Assembly: GCF_000346465.2 (NCBI RefSeq)
Contig: NC_034015.1
Location: 13,995,507 to 14,059,506 of the forward strand
Direction: 5' to 3'
Length of the DNA: 64,000 nt
Source of the DNA: Prunus persica
Taxonomy: Eukaryota > Streptophyta > Magnoliopsida > Rosales > Rosaceae
The notes under the pieces are model-generated. The model did no database searches. It had not been told where the DNA came from and was given only the letters and a program-made list of their open reading frames with translations. A program made the translations under genes and the position numbers. Each line of letters starts with the position of its first letter. Position 1 is the first letter of the stretch. Shown piece after piece: positions 59,701-64,000 of this stretch.

Positions 59701-62700
59701 TTTCAGCTGCTAGCATCTCCAAAAAAACCGTATTTAAATTATGGAATTCAGTTTGATTATGGTTTCAACTAGTGTGTCTAGAGCTCCACTTACTCACACA
59801 TCTTTACTCTTCACTGCTCCAGATTTTTCAAACAGTTCTTGGCATTCTTTGGCATACATCAGATGGCTCTGTCACTCTTTCGGTTCATTGCCGCACTGGG
59901 AAGAACACAAGTTGTTGCAAATACACTTGGCACCTTTACTTTGCTAATGGTATTTGTGCTGGGAGGATTTATTGTTGCCAAAAGTATGTGATCAATCTTA
60001 ACTTTAATCACCTTCTTGTAGTTAAAGCAAGTTGTTAATACGTTTTAATAAGTTTCAGATTTTTCATGGTAGTTCAATATAATGAATTCAATCTAAGCCA
60101 TCTTTCTTCTTATGACTGCAGACGACCTTGAGCCTTGGATGTTATGGGGCTACTATGTCTCTCCTATGATGTATGGACAGAATGCAATCGTCATGAATGA
60201 ATTTCTCGATAAAAGATGGAGTGCGGTAAGATTTCTCAGTTGTTTGATTGTCATCATTGGACGATTTTTCATTCCATGCAAGCACACTCATGCATATGTT
60301 GCACATATATGTATGGTGTATTAGCTTTGAATTCTCAAACATGTAAGCAAATATTGATAATTCTTATTGACCGCAGCCAAATCCAGATCCGAGAATTAAT
60401 GAAACTACAGTTGGGAGAGTCCTCCTCAAGTCTAGAGGATTCTTCACAGATGAATATTGGTATTGGATATGTGTTGGAGCACTATTTGGGTTTTCTTTTC
60501 TCTTCAACATTTTCTTCATTGCAGCATTGACTTTTCTGAACCGTAAGTTCATCTCATTTCAAATTCTACTCTTTTTCGTTTATGGAAATGAAGTTCCACA
60601 ATTGACAACCCTCTTCTTTTTTTATATTTGGAAATCAATCAGCTCTTGGAGATACAAAAGCTGTCATAGCTGATGATGAAAGTGAGGGAAAGAGAAAGAA
60701 GACATCAAGTGAAGGTTTGCACATTTGTCTTCTCCCCTATAGTTTTTGGTTTCTTTTCCATCAAAAGTTTGAGCATTCTGATGGAAAAGGACATCATAAT
60801 TTGGGATTAATATTGAAAAGAAATTGATATATGCCTGACCTTTTCATGAATAATTACAGATATAGATATGGCAGTGAAAAGTTATTCAGAAATTGTTGGT
60901 GGTTCAGATCATGCACCAAAGAAAGGAATGGTTTTGCCCTTCCAACCCCTTTCACTTGCGTTTAACCATGTGAACTACTACGTGGATATGCCTGCTGTAA
61001 GTCATTCATTTTAAACATTTCACTACTGATGTTTTACATACTCCTTTTCGATTAAGAAACAGTCTCCTTTTCAATGGAAGAAGTTATCTTTTAATACAAA
61101 TAGTTAAAGGGTTTATGCTGAAGTGAACATCTGGTATCTCATTTCAGGAAATGAAGAGTCAAGGAGTTGAAGAAGATCGCCTTCAACTGCTACGAGATGT
61201 CAGCGGTGCTTTTAGACCAGGCATATTGACAGCACTTGTAGGTGTTAGTGGTGCTGGAAAGACAACTCTTATGGATGTCTTAGCGGGAAGAAAGACTGGT
61301 GGCTATATTGAAGGGAGCATTAGCATCTCTGGTTATCCAAAGAACCAAGAAACATTTGCTCGTGTTAGCGGTTATTGTGAACAGAATGACATTCATTCGC
61401 CTCATGTTACTGTCTACGAATCTCTCCTGTATTCAGCCTGGCTCCGTCTTACTTCAGATGTAAAGACACAAACACGAAAGGTATGTTGTGTGGTCTATGA
61501 TCATCCCTTGCTAGACCTCACCAGAATCTTCTTTGAAATCCTATTTTTCAATGATCCGAAGTATGATCATTTTCCTTTTTAATGGGGACACAGATGTTTG
61601 TTGAAGAAGTCATGGAACTGGTTGAGCTTAACCCAATAAGAGATGCTCTCGTTGGCCTTCCAGGAATAGATGGTCTTTCAACAGAACAAAGGAAGAGATT
61701 AACCATAGCTGTGGAGCTGGTTGCCAACCCCTCTATCATTTTCATGGATGAACCAACATCTGGGCTTGATGCCAGGGCTGCTGCTATCGTTATGCGTACT
61801 GTGAGAAACACAGTGGACACGGGGAGAACTGTCGTCTGCACAATTCACCAGCCAAGTATAGATATTTTCGAAGCTTTCGACGAGGTGTCACTCAATTTCC
61901 AAGACTCTCATTACCTCAATGTCTTTCTCTTTTCTCTCTATAAATCCATCTTACATATTTTCAACCTGATTTGTACTCGCCACAGTTACTTCTGATGAAA
62001 CGTGGAGGACAAGTCATTTATGCTGGACCTCTCGGTCGCCAATCTCACAAGCTTGTAGAATATTTTGAAGTGAGTTTTCCTTTGGTTCTTATTTTGTATA
62101 CATCCTTCATTAGTGATTTTAATGCACTATGGACTAATATCTATAACCAACTACAGGCCGTCCCAGGGGTCACTAAGATCAAAGATGGTTACAATCCTGC
62201 TACATGGATGCTTGAGGTCACTGCTCCTGCAGTTGAGGCTCAACTTGATGTGGACTTTGCAGACATTTATGCCAACTCCTCACTTTACCAGTAAGCCTGA
62301 ATTTTTTTTTTCTTTTCTCTGAATGATAATTGCTTTCTCAGGTAGCCTCGGATTTCTAGTTTTATGATTCTCACTCTTCCTCTCGACGTTCTTTTAGGAG
62401 GAACCAGGAGCTTATCAAAGATCTTAGTACTGCGGCGCCAGGGTCCAAGGATCTCTACTTCCCAACCAAATACTCCCAACCTTTCTCTGTTCAGTGCAAA
62501 GCCTCTTTCTGGAAAATGCATTGGTCTTATTGGAGAAACCCTCAGTACAATGCCATTCGATTCTTCATGACAATAGTCATTGGTTGTTTATTTGGTCTTA
62601 TCTTCTGGCAAAAGGGACAGCAGACGTAAGCTCTGGTTTCCTTGGACTAATTCATTTAATTCCATAGTTTTTTGGTTAGAAGAAAATGCATCATGTCCCT

Positions 62701-63711
62701 TTGAAGACCCTGTACAATTGATCGATTCAAACTGCATAATTAACAAAATCATATTATTGGCATCTGATTTGATGTAAATTAAAATTATCTTATAACAGAA
62801 CCCAACAGCAAGATCTCATGAACCTTTTGGGAGCCATGTATGCTGCTGTGCTTTTCCTTGGAGCCACCAATGCTTCCGCGGTCCAATCTGTTGTTGCTAT
62901 CGAAAGAACAGTTTTCTACCGTGAAAGAGCTGCCGGGATGTATTCTGAACTGCCTTATGCATTTGCTCAGGTAATATATACAATTGGCAAATAGTTTAGA
63001 AATTTTTTTCTTTGTAAAGCTGATGAGTTTAGCAGATATGTTCAATTCTGTTTAATTCATTGAAGACTTATCTCCCTTGGTTTGCAGGTGGCCATAGAGA
63101 CAATCTATGTTGCAATTCAAACTTTTATTTACACTCTTCTCCTCTATTCTATGATTGGATTTGAGTGGAAAGTAGGCAAATTCCTGTGGTTCTACTACTA
63201 CATTCTAATGTGCTTCGTCTACTTCACAATGTATGGTATGATGGTGGTTGCACTAACTCCAGGCCACCAGATTGCTGCCATTGTTATGTCCTTCTTCCTC
63301 AGTTTCTGGAACTTGTTTTCCGGCTTTCTCATTCCTAGGCCGGTACGGGACATATAAATTAAACTTCAAAGTTCCACAGCAACTTTGAATCTCTATTTTG
63401 TGTTTGCATAACAAGAGCTTATATTTTACAATCTGTTGCAGCAAATTCCTATCTGGTGGAGGTGGTACTACTGGGCTTCACCTGTGGCCTGGACACTTTA
63501 TGGCCTTGTGACCTCTCAAGTGGGTGACAAAAATGCTGATCTTGTGCTACCTGGATATGGCACCATGCCATTGAAGAAGTTCCTCAAGGATGACTTGGGT
63601 TTTGAGCATGACTTCCTGCCAGCTGTCGCTGCGGCACACGTTGGCTGGGTTCTGCTTTTCTTCTTTGTGTTTGCCTATGGCATCAAGTTCCTCAACTTCC
63701 AAAGGAGATAA
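56787..63711 (+). CDS. ABCG34: PDR-type full-size ABCG transporter, ABCG34/PDR6-like
   Basis: Twenty exons join in frame to 1454 aa: 56787-57166, 57305-57425, 57565-57653, 57934-58018, 58143-58433, 58551-58641, 58760-59660, 59823-59983, 60122-60225, 60377-60542, 60643-60714, 60860-60996, 61148-61480, 61594-61884, 61986-62069, 62157-62290, 62398-62625, 62799-62970, 63088-63342, 63442-63711. The layout is NBD-TMD-NBD-TMD. NBD1: Walker [10 protein letters not shown] (203-211), signature ISGGQKKR (342-349), Walker B VLLMDE (362-367). NBD2: Walker [10 protein letters not shown] (898-906) and the degenerate signature [10 protein letters not shown] normal for plant PDRs, then [10 protein letters not shown]. 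The end is the PDR hallmark [17 protein letters not shown] and NFQRR. PDR proteins are plasma-membrane exporters of specialised metabolites or hormones; ABCG34 exports camalexin in Arabidopsis. The substrate here is unknown. Paralogue choice rests on length and on neighbouring FBL11. Confidence 0.95.
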
Positions 63712-64000
63712 ATAAACAGCTTCACTTTTACAATTCTCAGAGTCTTAGAGAAATAGGATAGCATTTTCTGTTAGTCAAGGATGAGGGAAACAAAACAGTT
63801 GCTCCATTTTTGTGTATTATGGTATTCTTTTGTCCTTTGTTTTTCTACATGAGCGGCTACAATTCAGGTATAATAGGCGCAGGCAAAATGCTTTGATGTA
63901 AACAGAGTATTGTTTGTACTATATAATTTACTGTATCCAAAATGAGATGTATTATTTTTCTTGATCATGAATGTTTCTTCTTCTTTTTTCTCTCTTTTTT
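63712..64000 (+). other. 3' untranslated region of the ABCG34-like gene
   Basis: AT-rich sequence after the TAA stop with T-rich stretches near the window end; a poly(A) site probably lies between about 63.90 and 63.98 kb. No other gene seen. Confidence 0.6.

Overview
The window is nuclear DNA of a eudicot plant. It has AT-rich intergenic DNA, multi-exon genes with GT-AG introns and plant-type families: an AGCVIII kinase with DFD in place of DFG, a PDR-type ABCG transporter, an IQM calmodulin-binding protein, DUF247 and peroxisomal-type MDHAR. The overall look suggests Rosaceae, possibly Prunus, but that is an impression from family similarity and was not tested. All exon models were built by hand from splice consensus, reading-frame continuity and family knowledge. 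The main models keep one open frame across every junction.

Layout. Positions 1-3.1 kb hold the 5' part of a minus-strand bZIP-like factor that runs off the left edge. Its basic region has Ile where bZIPs have an invariant Arg/Lys. Positions 4.4-7.4 kb hold a minus-strand IQM gene (9 exons, 505 aa) with a fold-back repeat in intron 4. Positions 7.6-13.3 kb are gene-poor, with a poly-A-tailed retroposon relic and a hairpin-bearing tandem repeat just upstream of a single-exon DUF247 gene (13.4-14.9 kb, +). Next come ribosomal stalk protein P2 (16.3-17.7 kb, +) and an MDHAR ending in a PTS1-like SKI tripeptide (18.9-22.0 kb, -). A 7 kb gap contains a PIF/Harbinger-type element (25-bp perfect TIRs, TTA target duplication, a 122-bp internal duplication) and a 38-bp palindrome. 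It is followed by a KIPK-type AGC kinase (30.4-33.5 kb, +).

Between the kinase and the next gene lies the most unusual stretch: about 12 copies of a short palindrome (agtatagccg-nn-cggctatact and variants) in 1.4 kb, interleaved with three gccacgtgtcaa G-box-like motifs. Then come the BTB/LRR protein FBL11 (36.0-44.4 kb, 19 exons, 965 aa) and the spliceosome factor BUD31/G10 (45.7-46.8 kb). A 10 kb repeat-rich gap follows (SINE-like relics, a MITE-like element, a MULE-like element with long TIRs). The window ends with a complete 20-exon PDR transporter resembling ABCG34/PDR6 (56.8-63.7 kb, 1454 aa) whose leader carries two upstream ORFs.

The genes do not form one pathway. They are mostly housekeeping or signalling loci. 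From memory, IQM3-MDAR1-KIPK are neighbours on Arabidopsis chromosome 3 and a KIPK paralogue-FBL11-ABCG34 are neighbours on chromosome 2, so this window looks like an unfractionated version of two Arabidopsis duplicate segments. I found no CRISPR array, organellar insertion, intact transposase or credible functional tRNA gene.
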